A stretch of DNA of 45,470 nucleotides from Flavobacterium piscinae (GTDB taxonomy: Bacteria; Bacteroidota; Bacteroidia; Flavobacteriales; Flavobacteriaceae), in contig NZ_SBKQ01000020.1 of assembly GCF_004122145.1 (NCBI RefSeq), forward strand, positions 1 through 45,470, written 5' to 3'. Below, piece after piece: positions 1 through 7,254 of the stretch. The position numbers were made by a program, and so were the translations under genes. The notes under the pieces were generated by a model. The model was given only the letters and a program-made list of their open reading frames with translations. It was not told where the DNA came from and did not search any database. Position 1 is the stretch's first letter; every line of letters begins with the position of its first letter.

Positions 1-29
1 ATTCCAACAATCAAAATAATAAATTTTCT

Positions 30-74
30 GAACACGGATTTTTGAAATTTCTACAATTTTAAAAATCTGTGTTC
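30..74 (+). terminator. Long perfect-type hairpin, probable terminator or element end
   Basis: Positions 30-43 pair with 61-74 (14 bp, one G-T), and the stem continues inward through 44-49 with 55-60, leaving a 5-base loop at 50-54. The stem is about 20 bp with two wobble pairs. On the plus strand it is followed by TTTTATTTA, which suits an intrinsic terminator of a plus-strand gene ending left of the window. It could instead be the inverted end of a small repeat element. No gene is visible before it, so the role is inferred from structure only. Confidence 0.5.
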
Positions 75-412
75 TTTTATTTAGCGTTTAATTGTATTAA
101 AAATGAGTTTACAAGATTATCATCCTTATATTAATACCCTAGACGTCTACTGTTTCTTAGATGCTAATGCTCATTTAGGAGGTACAATAATGATATAGAC
201 ACACAACATCCCGATTGACTTTTCAGGCAACACACCTATATTCCACAAAAAAACTCATATATTACATAAAACATACATCCCACAACCAATCCGTTTAATT
301 CGTAAAATATGTGGTTAAACCTACTACTCTTTAAAGTTTTTAACTCCCTGATTTACAATGCTTTCAACCTCACAGCAAATCCCAAACTCCCTGCAAAACA
401 TCACATATAACA

Positions 413-475
413 GAAAACAGAAAACCGACAACAGAAAACCGACAACAGACAACCGACAACCGACAACCGACAACC
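413..475 (+). repeat. GAMAACM heptamer array 1 (9 units)
   Basis: Nine consecutive 7-bp units fit GAMAACM (GACAACC, GACAACA, GAAAACC, GAAAACA) without a phase break. The array is followed by GACAC and a run of C, then TTGC. The same heptamer occurs at four other places in the window, in two orientations. The array lies between the spurious upstream ATG (358) and the real start at 538. Confidence 0.9.
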
Positions 476-486
476 GACACCCCCCC

Positions 487-517
487 TTGCAAATCCAAAA
501 TCATTTTAAGATATTTG
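487..517 (+). promoter_or_regulatory. Probable Bacteroidota-type promoter for the gene at 538
   Basis: TTG at 487-489 is followed after 20 bp by GATATTTG at 510-517. This is seven of eight matches to the Bacteroidota -7 consensus TAnnTTTG with the usual -33 spacing. The ATG at 538 lies 20 bp further on. The TTG belongs to the CCCCCTTGC edge that also follows array 2 (around 1505-1516). Prediction by pattern only. Confidence 0.4.
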
Positions 518-537
518 AAAACCTAAATCATAAAACC

Positions 538-1305
538 ATGGCAATTGTTTCAGCTCCCTTTACCATCACAGGAACCATAGGAGACCTTACCTTTTACGTT
601 GACCAAGACAAGGTAAACCGCGTAAAAACGAAAGGAAAACCCGGTATAACCAAAGAAGAATTCAAAAACAACCCGATTTTCGACCCCATTAGAAAACATG
701 GAAAAGAATTTGGTCAAGCTTCCAAAAAAAGTAGAATCTTTCGTTTTTTAGCCAATCGCTTTTTTATGAGAGCAAAAGACGTGAGCACTGCCGGAAGAGC
801 CAATAAATTGCTATTTGAAATTTTAGAGGAAGACCTGCTCAATGAAAGAGGAGCAAGAACCGTTGAAAACGGATTAAATACGTCGGAAGGTGTCAACTTA
901 TTGGTGGGTTTTGAAGGAAACAAAACAAAACCCTTGAATAAAACCTTGAAAAAAAACGGAAAGTGGGAGGCTAAAACAGAAACTTTTCACCTGACTAACT
1001 TATCACTACTCAAAGACATCGAATGGCCCGAAACAGCCTCAAAAGTACATTTGGCTGTCGCTCAATCCAATTGGGATTACATAAAAGATACCTTTGAAAC
1101 CGCCTACAGCGAAGAAGTAGTATACGATAAAGAAGACAAAACAATAGACATTACCTTAAAACCTGAAAAATTAATAGGTGAGAAACTAGTGTTACTATTT
1201 GTTTTTATTGGGTTTTCAGAAAACTACAAAAAGAAAATCAGACCCCTCAAACGAAGCTTCAATTCCGTAACCATCTTCAAAATCCTCAAACACAACCCTA
1301 GCTAA
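538..1305 (+). CDS. Hypothetical cytoplasmic protein, 255 aa, repeat-flanked
   Basis: I cannot assign a function. The protein begins MAIVSAPFTITGTIGDLTFY. It is rich in Lys/Arg/Phe in its first half (repeated F-x-x-N/R-x-F, KRFF-like patches around residues 60-85) and has no signal peptide, membrane segment or known catalytic motif. The second half (about residues 130-245) looks beta-rich, with alternating hydrophobic residues. The start at 538 is preferred over 358: upstream sequence is heptamer repeat and a promoter-like element lies at 487-517. It stands alone, transcribed away from the left edge and convergent with the polysaccharide operon. From memory, proteins of this appearance recur as hypotheticals in flavobacteria, but I cannot check that here. 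Confidence 0.7.
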   Translation: MAIVSAPFTITGTIGDLTFYVDQDKVNRVKTKGKPGITKEEFKNNPIFDPIRKHGKEFGQASKKSRIFRFLANRFFMRAKDVSTAGRANKLLFEILEEDLLNERGARTVENGLNTSEGVNLLVGFEGNKTKPLNKTLKKNGKWEAKTETFHLTNLSLLKDIEWPETASKVHLAVAQSNWDYIKDTFETAYSEEVVYDKEDKTIDITLKPEKLIGEKLVLLFVFIGFSENYKKKIRPLKRSFNSVTIFKILKHNPS

Positions 1306-1418
1306 CCTAAATCAAACGTCTTCCTCCATTCAAAATTCATCATCCAAAATTCCCAGCTTCCACACGAATCCCTTCGTATGGTGCAAAAATATTCATCCTA
1401 TCTTTTCACAGATTTACA

Positions 1419-1502
1419 GAAAACCGACAACAGACAACAGACAACAGAAAACCGACAACAGACAACAGAAAACCGACAACAGACAACCGACAACCGAAAA
1501 CC
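1419..1502 (+). repeat. GAMAACM heptamer array 2 (12 units)
   Basis: Twelve 7-bp units in unbroken phase, all GACAACA, GACAACC or GAAAACC. A higher-order pattern is visible: blocks of one to three GACAAC units punctuated by GAAAACC. The array ends in CCTACATCCCCCTTGC. The CCTACATCCCC part is identical to the sequence after array 3, where CTA is the stop codon (reverse strand) of the neighbouring glycosyltransferase. Confidence 0.9.
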
Positions 1503-1512
1503 TACATCCCCC

Positions 1513-1543
1513 TTGCTCTGAGAAGTTTGTAACTTCGCAGCAA
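1513..1543. other. Strong hairpin between heptamer arrays
   Basis: GAAGTT at 1522-1527 and AACTTC at 1531-1536 form a perfect 6-bp stem with loop TGT. The stem extends outward with 1518-1520 pairing 1538-1540 around one mismatch, and TTGC (1513-1516) can alternatively pair with GCAA (1540-1543). There is no T-run on either side, so it is not a classic intrinsic terminator. It may still end transcription of the convergent genes or be part of the repeat element. Confidence 0.45.
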
Positions 1544-1570
1544 CTCCCTCACATTCCACAAAACCTCACA

Positions 1571-1640
1571 GAAAACAGAAAACCGACTACAGACAACAGA
1601 CAACCGACAACAGACAACAGACAACAGACAACCGAAAACC
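1571..1640 (+). repeat. GAMAACM heptamer array 3 (10 units), touching a stop codon
   Basis: Ten 7-bp units, one with an internal change (GACTACA at 1585-1591). The final unit GAAAACC ends at 1640, which is the last base of the reverse-strand stop codon of the glycosyltransferase gene 1640-2782. The array therefore abuts the 3' end of that gene with no spacer. Confidence 0.9.
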
Positions 1641-2782
1641 TACATCCCCTCATACTCCTCCAACAACGCCTCCCAAACCACCCGCTGCTCATAACGCTCC
1701 ACAATCATCAAACGAGCTTTGGCTGTTAATTGCTCCCGCAATGCCTCATCCGACACCATCAACTCCATTGCCTCTAAAAGGGCTTGTTCCGACTTAGCAG
1801 GAACTATAATCCCATTCGCCCCCGGAACAATAATCTCATTACACCCATTGATATCCGAAACAATGGAAGGCAATTCCATTGCTCCCGCTTGCATCACTAC
1901 ATTCGGAAATCCTTCCCGATAGCTCGGGAAAACCAAACAATCAGAAATGGCCAAATAAGGACGAACATCCGATTGATAACCCACCGATAGAATACCTGAA
2001 CAATGCGTAATCGCTTCCAAAGTCGAAGCATTCAACGGATCCAATTCACTTTCCAATGGCCCCACCAACAAAAGTTTAGCATGCGGATAGGTAATTCGCA
2101 ACTTCGTAAAAGCACGCACCGCCTCGTTAATCCCTTTGTCGGATACCAAACGACCAACAAAAACAAATACAAAATCAGCATCGCCCAGTTGTAATGACTC
2201 CTTTAATGCATTCTTTTGTGCAAATGAAAAATGGGCTTTGGAAAAATAAGCAGTGTCGATGCCGTTCACATTACCATTTGCAAGAACACGAAGTGGTTTA
2301 TTGGTAATTTTATTTTGAATTAAATCATTTTTCACACCCAAACCTTCCGGATAGACCTGTGTAGCAAAAGCACACAAAACCCTGTCCATCATAATCAAAA
2401 CATGTCTCATAATGCCGGTTCTGGAAGGAAAAATTAATCCGGTAAACGTGTGAATCCGATGTGGAACACCGGCAAAATAAGCCGCGATCATACTCAACAA
2501 ACCGGCCTTAGGTGTAATGGAATGTACTATATAAGGCTTTTCTTTTTTAAAAACCCGATACAAGTGATAAAGAGAAACGATATCTTTTAAAGGAGAAATT
2601 TGCCTTTGAATCGAAACGGAAACCGTTCTGATATTTTCTCTCTGTCGAACAGTTGTTAAATGTTCGTCTTCACCTGATATAGCGATAACGTCATAAGTTT
2701 TATTCAAAAAAGATAACTGTCCTTTCAGTAAAACATCAAGTGAAAGTGCTATAGTGGAAGTTCTGATAATTTTTTTTTTCAT
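1640..2782 (-). CDS. GT4 family glycosyltransferase, CapM/PglA-like
   Basis: 380 aa, GT-B fold retaining glycosyltransferase expected to add a sugar to the lipid-linked repeat unit on the cytoplasmic face. The N-terminal domain carries an HSITPKAGLL segment (around residue 87) and HTFTGL (around 111), typical of the CapM/PglA group. The C-terminal donor domain has FVGRLVSDKG (around residue 207) and REGFPNVVMQAGAMELP (around 287-303). The usual E-x7-E pair reads E-x7-Q here, a substitution I recall in other CapM-like enzymes. It is the last gene of the polysaccharide operon, starting 6 bp after the pyruvyl transferase stop codon. Its stop codon lies at the edge of heptamer array 3. The acceptor and donor sugars cannot be told from sequence. 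Confidence 0.85.
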   Translation of the reverse strand: MKKKIIRTSTIALSLDVLLKGQLSFLNKTYDVIAISGEDEHLTTVRQRENIRTVSVSIQRQISPLKDIVSLYHLYRVFKKEKPYIVHSITPKAGLLSMIAAYFAGVPHRIHTFTGLIFPSRTGIMRHVLIMMDRVLCAFATQVYPEGLGVKNDLIQNKITNKPLRVLANGNVNGIDTAYFSKAHFSFAQKNALKESLQLGDADFVFVFVGRLVSDKGINEAVRAFTKLRITYPHAKLLLVGPLESELDPLNASTLEAITHCSGILSVGYQSDVRPYLAISDCLVFPSYREGFPNVVMQAGAMELPSIVSDINGCNEIIVPGANGIIVPAKSEQALLEAMELMVSDEALREQLTAKARLMIVERYEQRVVWEALLEEYEGM

Positions 2783-2788
2783 TTGACC

Positions 2789-4123
2789 TTAGGCAATAGC
2801 CTTTTTAATCAATGCAATTGCTGCTACTCTTTTTTGTTCTAACAAAATGATATTTTCAGTTAAGCGAGATTTGATACTTGCATAAGCGGCTATGCCTTTA
2901 TCAAAACGTGTAATCAAATCATTTGGAGTAACATCTTCGATTTGAATAACATAATCATCCAAATGAAAATCACTCATGATGCCTTTAGCTTTATTACCAC
3001 CATAGCCTATAGCAATGGAAGGTACTATAGATGTCATGGAAAAAATAACAGAATGAAAACGGGTCCCGATAAAAAAATGCAAGTTGGAATAAACTGATTT
3101 TAAGTCGGCACAATTAAAATTTTCATTCACCCAAACAAATTTAGCACGATCGTTAGAATCAAGTTTTGAAAGAAGGTACTCAATAGCATTGCGGTCATCC
3201 TCATGAGCATTAGGTCCTAACGATTGATTAAAAAAGGCTACTTTGAAACCTTGTTGGTCAATATGCAAGATTAATTCTTTAACGGAATGAATATATTTTT
3301 CATACAACGATTCCGGATTTTCTTTACCCGGAAATCGCCACGGTCGGATAGTTACACCCACTACTTTATCACTTTCAGTAAAACCGTAACGATTCAAAAC
3401 TGCTCTCCCTACAGAGGCATCGCTTGCTTTTAAATAAAATCCTAAGTCAGGAGAAACGCTGATAGTTTGTCCCAATAAATCACTAATTTTTTGGGCAGAA
3501 ATATTTTCCCTTGCCAAGACCAAATCCATTTTATTCAAGGTTTTTTTGATTTGAGTAGACACCGTTAAACCCTCAAAAGGACCAAATGAATTGGGTAAAA
3601 AGATAAGTTTTTTGTTTAATTTTATACCTAGTTTAATGTAAAATAAAAAAAACCACATTACATACGGTGCAGTTTTTTCTCCATGGGCATGTATAAATCC
3701 TCCTCCTTTAACAAATATAGCATCGGTAGTTCTGAATTCATCAATCGTTTTTGCGGTGGTTTTGGAAAAAAACAAGTCAGTCAAAAATTTATTTTTACAT
3801 ATTTGTAATAGGAAACCACGAGTAAATAAATCAGATACTGCATTAAAAACCTGAAACAAAAGGTAAAAAACACCTTCGCCGATAACATCTCCTTTGGGAT
3901 GTTTCCCACGTCTGGGATGTTTTAAAATATTTTGAATAATGCGGTAGCCTTTCGCTTCAGATTGAGCACACAAAAGCTGGTATTCCTCTTCTGTATCACC
4001 TAATGATAAAATGGAAACTTCCTCAAACAACTGGGTATCCATGGCAATGCGATGGCTTTCCCAAACCAATGCTTGATCACCTTTATTCAAATCCGTAACG
4101 CCGGGTACTACTATTGCTTTCAT
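2789..4123 (-). CDS. Polysaccharide pyruvyl transferase family protein
   Basis: 444 aa, member of the polysaccharide pyruvyl transferase family (CsaB/WcaK-like), which transfers pyruvate from phosphoenolpyruvate to a sugar to make a ketal. Diagnostic features are the N-terminal NKGDQALVWES segment (residues about 13-23), an FVKGGGFIH segment (about 137-145), and the C-terminal GTRFHSVIFSMT motif (about 350-361) followed by GYGGNKAKGI. No signal peptide, so it acts on the cytoplasmic repeat unit. It lies 4 bp after the GT2 gene stop codon and 6 bp before the last GT4. A second, diverged family member is encoded at 17458-18615, suggesting two pyruvylated positions or one non-pyruvyl role. Confidence 0.85.
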   Translation of the reverse strand: MKAIVVPGVTDLNKGDQALVWESHRIAMDTQLFEEVSILSLGDTEEEYQLLCAQSEAKGYRIIQNILKHPRRGKHPKGDVIGEGVFYLLFQVFNAVSDLFTRGFLLQICKNKFLTDLFFSKTTAKTIDEFRTTDAIFVKGGGFIHAHGEKTAPYVMWFFLFYIKLGIKLNKKLIFLPNSFGPFEGLTVSTQIKKTLNKMDLVLARENISAQKISDLLGQTISVSPDLGFYLKASDASVGRAVLNRYGFTESDKVVGVTIRPWRFPGKENPESLYEKYIHSVKELILHIDQQGFKVAFFNQSLGPNAHEDDRNAIEYLLSKLDSNDRAKFVWVNENFNCADLKSVYSNLHFFIGTRFHSVIFSMTSIVPSIAIGYGGNKAKGIMSDFHLDDYVIQIEDVTPNDLITRFDKGIAAYASIKSRLTENIILLEQKRVAAIALIKKAIA

Positions 4124-4127
4124 GTTC

Positions 4128-5024
4128 TCATGTTTTTAAAATGGCTTTCTTTTTGGTATTCATCAAATAAAAATAGAGAATAACTCCAAAAGGAAACGCC
4201 AACAAAGTGGTTAATATAAAAGGGGATTCGATTAAAAATTTAAAATTTTTGGCCATCAGCGAAGAAGAAACATAATGAATGGCATTTTTAAACCGTTCCT
4301 TATAATTTAATGCAAATTGCATTTTAGCTTTGCGGTAATGGGCAAAAGATTTTGGACTTTCTTTATACTGATTAAATAAATTCATCGATAAACCGTCCGG
4401 CATATATTCAACAATACAAAAAACTTCATTAAACAATAAAATCTTATGCTTTTGCTCTATAAAAAGATACAAATAACTGGTGATCGGAAATTTTTCTCCA
4501 TCAAAGAACGGATAGGGCAAATAGCGATTAAACACCTTTCGGTTATGAACAAATTTTTTATCTCCGGATACGTTATACTTTACATACAATTCTGAAAATT
4601 TACATTCTTTTACGTTTTCCGGTAACTTTGTTCCAACGATTTTACCATCTTTAAAAGCATCTAAACCAACCAATCCTGCCGATTCCGGGTAACCATGCTC
4701 CTTCCATAAAGCAAGGATGCGTTCGATGGCGTTATCCGGCATAAAATCATCCGAATCCATACAAACACACAACTCCGTTTCCATCATATAATGGGCGGTA
4801 TTGTGGGCTCCCACCATTCCTTTGTTGGTTTGCTTGTGGTATTGCATTGAAATCTTACCCTCCTCCAACCATTGCCGGACAACTTCTTCAGTATTGTCGG
4901 TAGAACCATCGTCAATGATTAACCAATGAAAATCCTGATTGGTTTGCCTCACCAAACTTTCATACAATAAATGTAAACAATAGGCTCTATTATAGGCGGG
5001 TGTAAATACAGTTATACTTTTCAT
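4128..5024 (-). CDS. GT2 family glycosyltransferase
   Basis: 298 aa. The GT-A fold is evident from FTPAYNR near the N-terminus, IDDGSTDNT (about residues 36-44) and the metal-binding CMDSDDF motif (about 86-92). A hydrophobic segment near the C-terminus (about 265-288) may tether it to the inner membrane. It is expected to add one sugar from a nucleotide donor to the growing repeat unit. Its start is 5 bp downstream of the polymerase gene stop codon, so the two are surely co-transcribed. The donor is not predictable. Confidence 0.85.
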   Translation of the reverse strand: MKSITVFTPAYNRAYCLHLLYESLVRQTNQDFHWLIIDDGSTDNTEEVVRQWLEEGKISMQYHKQTNKGMVGAHNTAHYMMETELCVCMDSDDFMPDNAIERILALWKEHGYPESAGLVGLDAFKDGKIVGTKLPENVKECKFSELYVKYNVSGDKKFVHNRKVFNRYLPYPFFDGEKFPITSYLYLFIEQKHKILLFNEVFCIVEYMPDGLSMNLFNQYKESPKSFAHYRKAKMQFALNYKERFKNAIHYVSSSLMAKNFKFLIESPFILTTLLAFPFGVILYFYLMNTKKKAILKT

Positions 5025-5029
5025 AATTT

Positions 5030-6133
5030 CTATTTGCCTAAAACAAAATTCAACACATAGGTAAATGCAAAATAAAGCAACATAATCCTGCCGATTAACA
5101 CATGTTGTTGCTTAAACATCTTTACTTTAATAAGCGGATAAATCACTAACAACCCCAATAAAAACCAAGACAAATAGGCAAATCGGTTCGAAAAATTTGC
5201 CCGAATAACCAAAATCCAAAGGGTATTACACATCAAATAAATAGCAAACAAACGATGGTAAAAGACATCTTCAAACTTCTTGCGGAAGATATAATAATAA
5301 CCGGCAAACACCCCAATGGCACTATACAACAAAAAATCCCAACGAAATCCAACCTTAATGGCTACTATATTGTCCAAATACGATTCATCATCCGAAAAAT
5401 AACCAATCACACGGTCTTCCTCAATCAAACCTAGACCTAAAAAAAAGTTCTCCCAAAAACTACCCATCGCAAAAGACAACGGTATAGCGATAAACCAGGC
5501 AAGTAAATAGGGTTTTAAATTTTTATTAAACAAAGAAATAACATAGGCAATGGTGGGAATAATTAACGAGGTATGGATAGATACAGACAAGGCAATAAAA
5601 GCCAATGTCATCCATTTTTTATCCCGGGAAAGGGCATAAATAAACAAACTGGTAGCCAACCCATTGCGAATGCCATTCGTGCCATACGCCCAAAATGAAA
5701 AGGAAATCACCAAAATAAACAAGGAATAAAACCAGTAGTCTTTAAATAACTTTTTTGAAGCCAAATACAACGGGTACACATACAAAAAAGCACACAACAA
5801 AAAGAAAACTTCGGCTGACATGATACCGGAACAAAACTTCATGAAAACACCAAAAACAATTTCTTTGTCGGTGTTCAATGGGGCTCCGTTGGCATAGTCT
5901 TTAAACTCAAGAGCGTACACCGCCATATCAGCAAAAGTAAAACTAATGGGTCGCGTACCCATAAACAAAATGACAAAAAAGAGAAATACAATTCCAACTA
6001 CTCGCTTGGTACTGAGATTTTGTTGATCAAACAATTCAGTTCCGGCAGCTTGACCCCTTACCAACAAAACAAAAGCCAATAAAATATTGAAATAAACGGC
6101 GGAATAATATTCAACTGGAATGAGTGTATTCAA
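5030..6133 (-). CDS. EpsG-like polysaccharide polymerase (Wzy role)
   Basis: 367 aa integral membrane protein with about ten hydrophobic segments and the short GTNGIRNGLATSLFIYAL stretch (about residues 152-169) typical of EpsG/Wzy-like polymerases. The predicted role is polymerising flipped repeat units on the periplasmic side. The start is a TTG at 6131-6133 overlapping the preceding stop as TTGA. The next in-frame Met is about 58 residues further, after the first membrane segment, so TTG is the credible start and the four-base overlap suggests translational coupling. It is the only polymerase candidate in the cluster. Confidence 0.8.
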   Translation of the reverse strand: MNTLIPVEYYSAVYFNILLAFVLLVRGQAAGTELFDQQNLSTKRVVGIVFLFFVILFMGTRPISFTFADMAVYALEFKDYANGAPLNTDKEIVFGVFMKFCSGIMSAEVFFLLCAFLYVYPLYLASKKLFKDYWFYSLFILVISFSFWAYGTNGIRNGLATSLFIYALSRDKKWMTLAFIALSVSIHTSLIIPTIAYVISLFNKNLKPYLLAWFIAIPLSFAMGSFWENFFLGLGLIEEDRVIGYFSDDESYLDNIVAIKVGFRWDFLLYSAIGVFAGYYYIFRKKFEDVFYHRLFAIYLMCNTLWILVIRANFSNRFAYLSWFLLGLLVIYPLIKVKMFKQQHVLIGRIMLLYFAFTYVLNFVLGK

Positions 6134-7254
6134 TGCTTTTGTTTTAATTCCTTAATTAATGAAAGCCACTGTACCATCACTTTTTCAACAGAAAAAGAAG
6201 CTGCTTTTGAAACAGCTTTAATTCCCATTTCATGTCTAAGTGGTTCGTTTTGGGTCAAAAATACAATTTTTTCAACTAATACAGATTCATTATCATACGG
6301 AACAATAAAACCATCAAACTCGTGTGTGACTATGTTTCGTGGTCCGGTTGGTGAATCATACGTAACAATAGGAAGTCCACAACTCATCGCCTCAAGCAAA
6401 ACCATCGGATAACATTCTGTTTTAGAAGTCATTAAATAAAACGAAGATTGTAAAAACTCATCCTGTAATTGTGGGGTGGCGGGTTGAAGAAAAACATTGT
6501 GCTCCAAATAATTGTCAACTATTATTTGCCGTAAATAATCCACATAGGCCGGTTCACCATCACCAAAAATAACCAAGTGCCAATCAGGACTGGCTGCAAT
6601 AACTTTTTTCCATGCTTCAATCATCAAATCAAATCGCTTTACCGGAGCAATACGTCCTGCTGCAATAACTTGTTTTTTTCGTTTTTGAACATCGGAATGA
6701 TCACGTAATGTAATCGGATTAGGGATAACAACTTTGTTGGGAGAAGGGTAAAAATCTAATTCATCCGGATTGAGCAAAACCAATCGGGTAAACTTAGACT
6801 CAATAAAATCATTCAAGAGATATTTCAAACGACGGATACCGGTTGTTTTTTTTCGTATTTCATTTTCAAAATAACGCGAAGAATGAAACTCTTTAATTTT
6901 TGGAATAGAAACAAACGTAAAAGGCAACCAATAAAAATCAAAAGCATAATTACAAGTAATAATAATGTCAGGATTTATAGTTTCAATGGTTTTGATAAAG
7001 CGTGAAAAATGCGTAGGAATTTTGCTGATATTCAACGGATGAAAATAACTTTTTGTTCGAATATAATTAACCGAAAGATCAAGCAAACTAATATTTTTAC
7101 TTAACGGATAACAAGGTGGATTGTTTTTTTGCTCTGTGGTTAAAATAAAAACCTCATACCCCATCACATCAGCAAAATAATTGGCTTTTTCTGCCATTAC
7201 TTTTTCAATCCCTCCATGAAGATAAATTTGGTCGGTACTAAATAAAATCTTCAT
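6130..7254 (-). CDS. GT4 family glycosyltransferase
   Basis: 374 aa, GT-B fold. The N-terminal domain starts MKILFSTDQIYLHGGIEKVM (glycine-rich acceptor-side loop). The donor domain shows AAGRIAPVKRFDLMIEAWKK (about residues 198-217) and TECYPMVLLEAMSCGLP (about 278-294) with an intact E-x7-E pair. It overlaps the next gene by four bases (TTGA) and the previous gene by four bases (ATGA). It is clearly related to the product of the adjacent 7251-8345 gene, which points to a local duplication. Probably adds one sugar of the repeat unit; donor unknown. Confidence 0.85.
   Translation of the reverse strand: MKILFSTDQIYLHGGIEKVMAEKANYFADVMGYEVFILTTEQKNNPPCYPLSKNISLLDLSVNYIRTKSYFHPLNISKIPTHFSRFIKTIETINPDIIITCNYAFDFYWLPFTFVSIPKIKEFHSSRYFENEIRKKTTGIRRLKYLLNDFIESKFTRLVLLNPDELDFYPSPNKVVIPNPITLRDHSDVQKRKKQVIAAGRIAPVKRFDLMIEAWKKVIAASPDWHLVIFGDGEPAYVDYLRQIIVDNYLEHNVFLQPATPQLQDEFLQSSFYLMTSKTECYPMVLLEAMSCGLPIVTYDSPTGPRNIVTHEFDGFIVPYDNESVLVEKIVFLTQNEPLRHEMGIKAVSKAASFSVEKVMVQWLSLIKELKQKH

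Larger units (their letters stand above)
75..537. other. Gene-poor spacer with heptamer array and promoter
   Basis: I see no convincing gene here. A 31-codon reading frame at 103-198 has no recognisable family. The ATG at 358 opens a frame that runs through the heptamer array into the gene at 538. That extension encodes a low-complexity Asn/Thr/Asp/Arg stretch read from the repeat, so it is not treated as coding. The 3' part carries the heptamer array (413-475) and a promoter-like pair of boxes (487-517). Confidence 0.5.
1306..1639. other. Intergenic region with two heptamer arrays and a hairpin
   Basis: No gene is visible between the convergent ends of the 538-1305 gene and the polysaccharide operon. 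The stretch holds heptamer array 2 (1419-1502), a hairpin (1513-1543) and heptamer array 3 (1571-1640). The left flank of array 3 (from 1538) resembles the left flank of array 1 (from 373): CAGCAA, ACTCCCT, then CAAAAC and TCACA in the same order. No U-tract terminator is visible for either convergent gene. Confidence 0.6.

Noticed and set aside
103..198. 31-codon frame (MSLQDYHPYINTLDVYCFLD...)
   Set aside because: Too short and without recognisable similarity. It could be a gene remnant, but nothing supports it.
358..537. N-terminal extension of the 255-aa protein from the ATG at 358
   Set aside because: It reads through the heptamer array and codes a DNRQPTT-like low-complexity run. The promoter-like boxes lie downstream of it, and the protein looks complete from 538.
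413..1640. Heptamer arrays as CRISPR
   Set aside because: Seven-base units are contiguous without unique spacers, and no cas genes are present.
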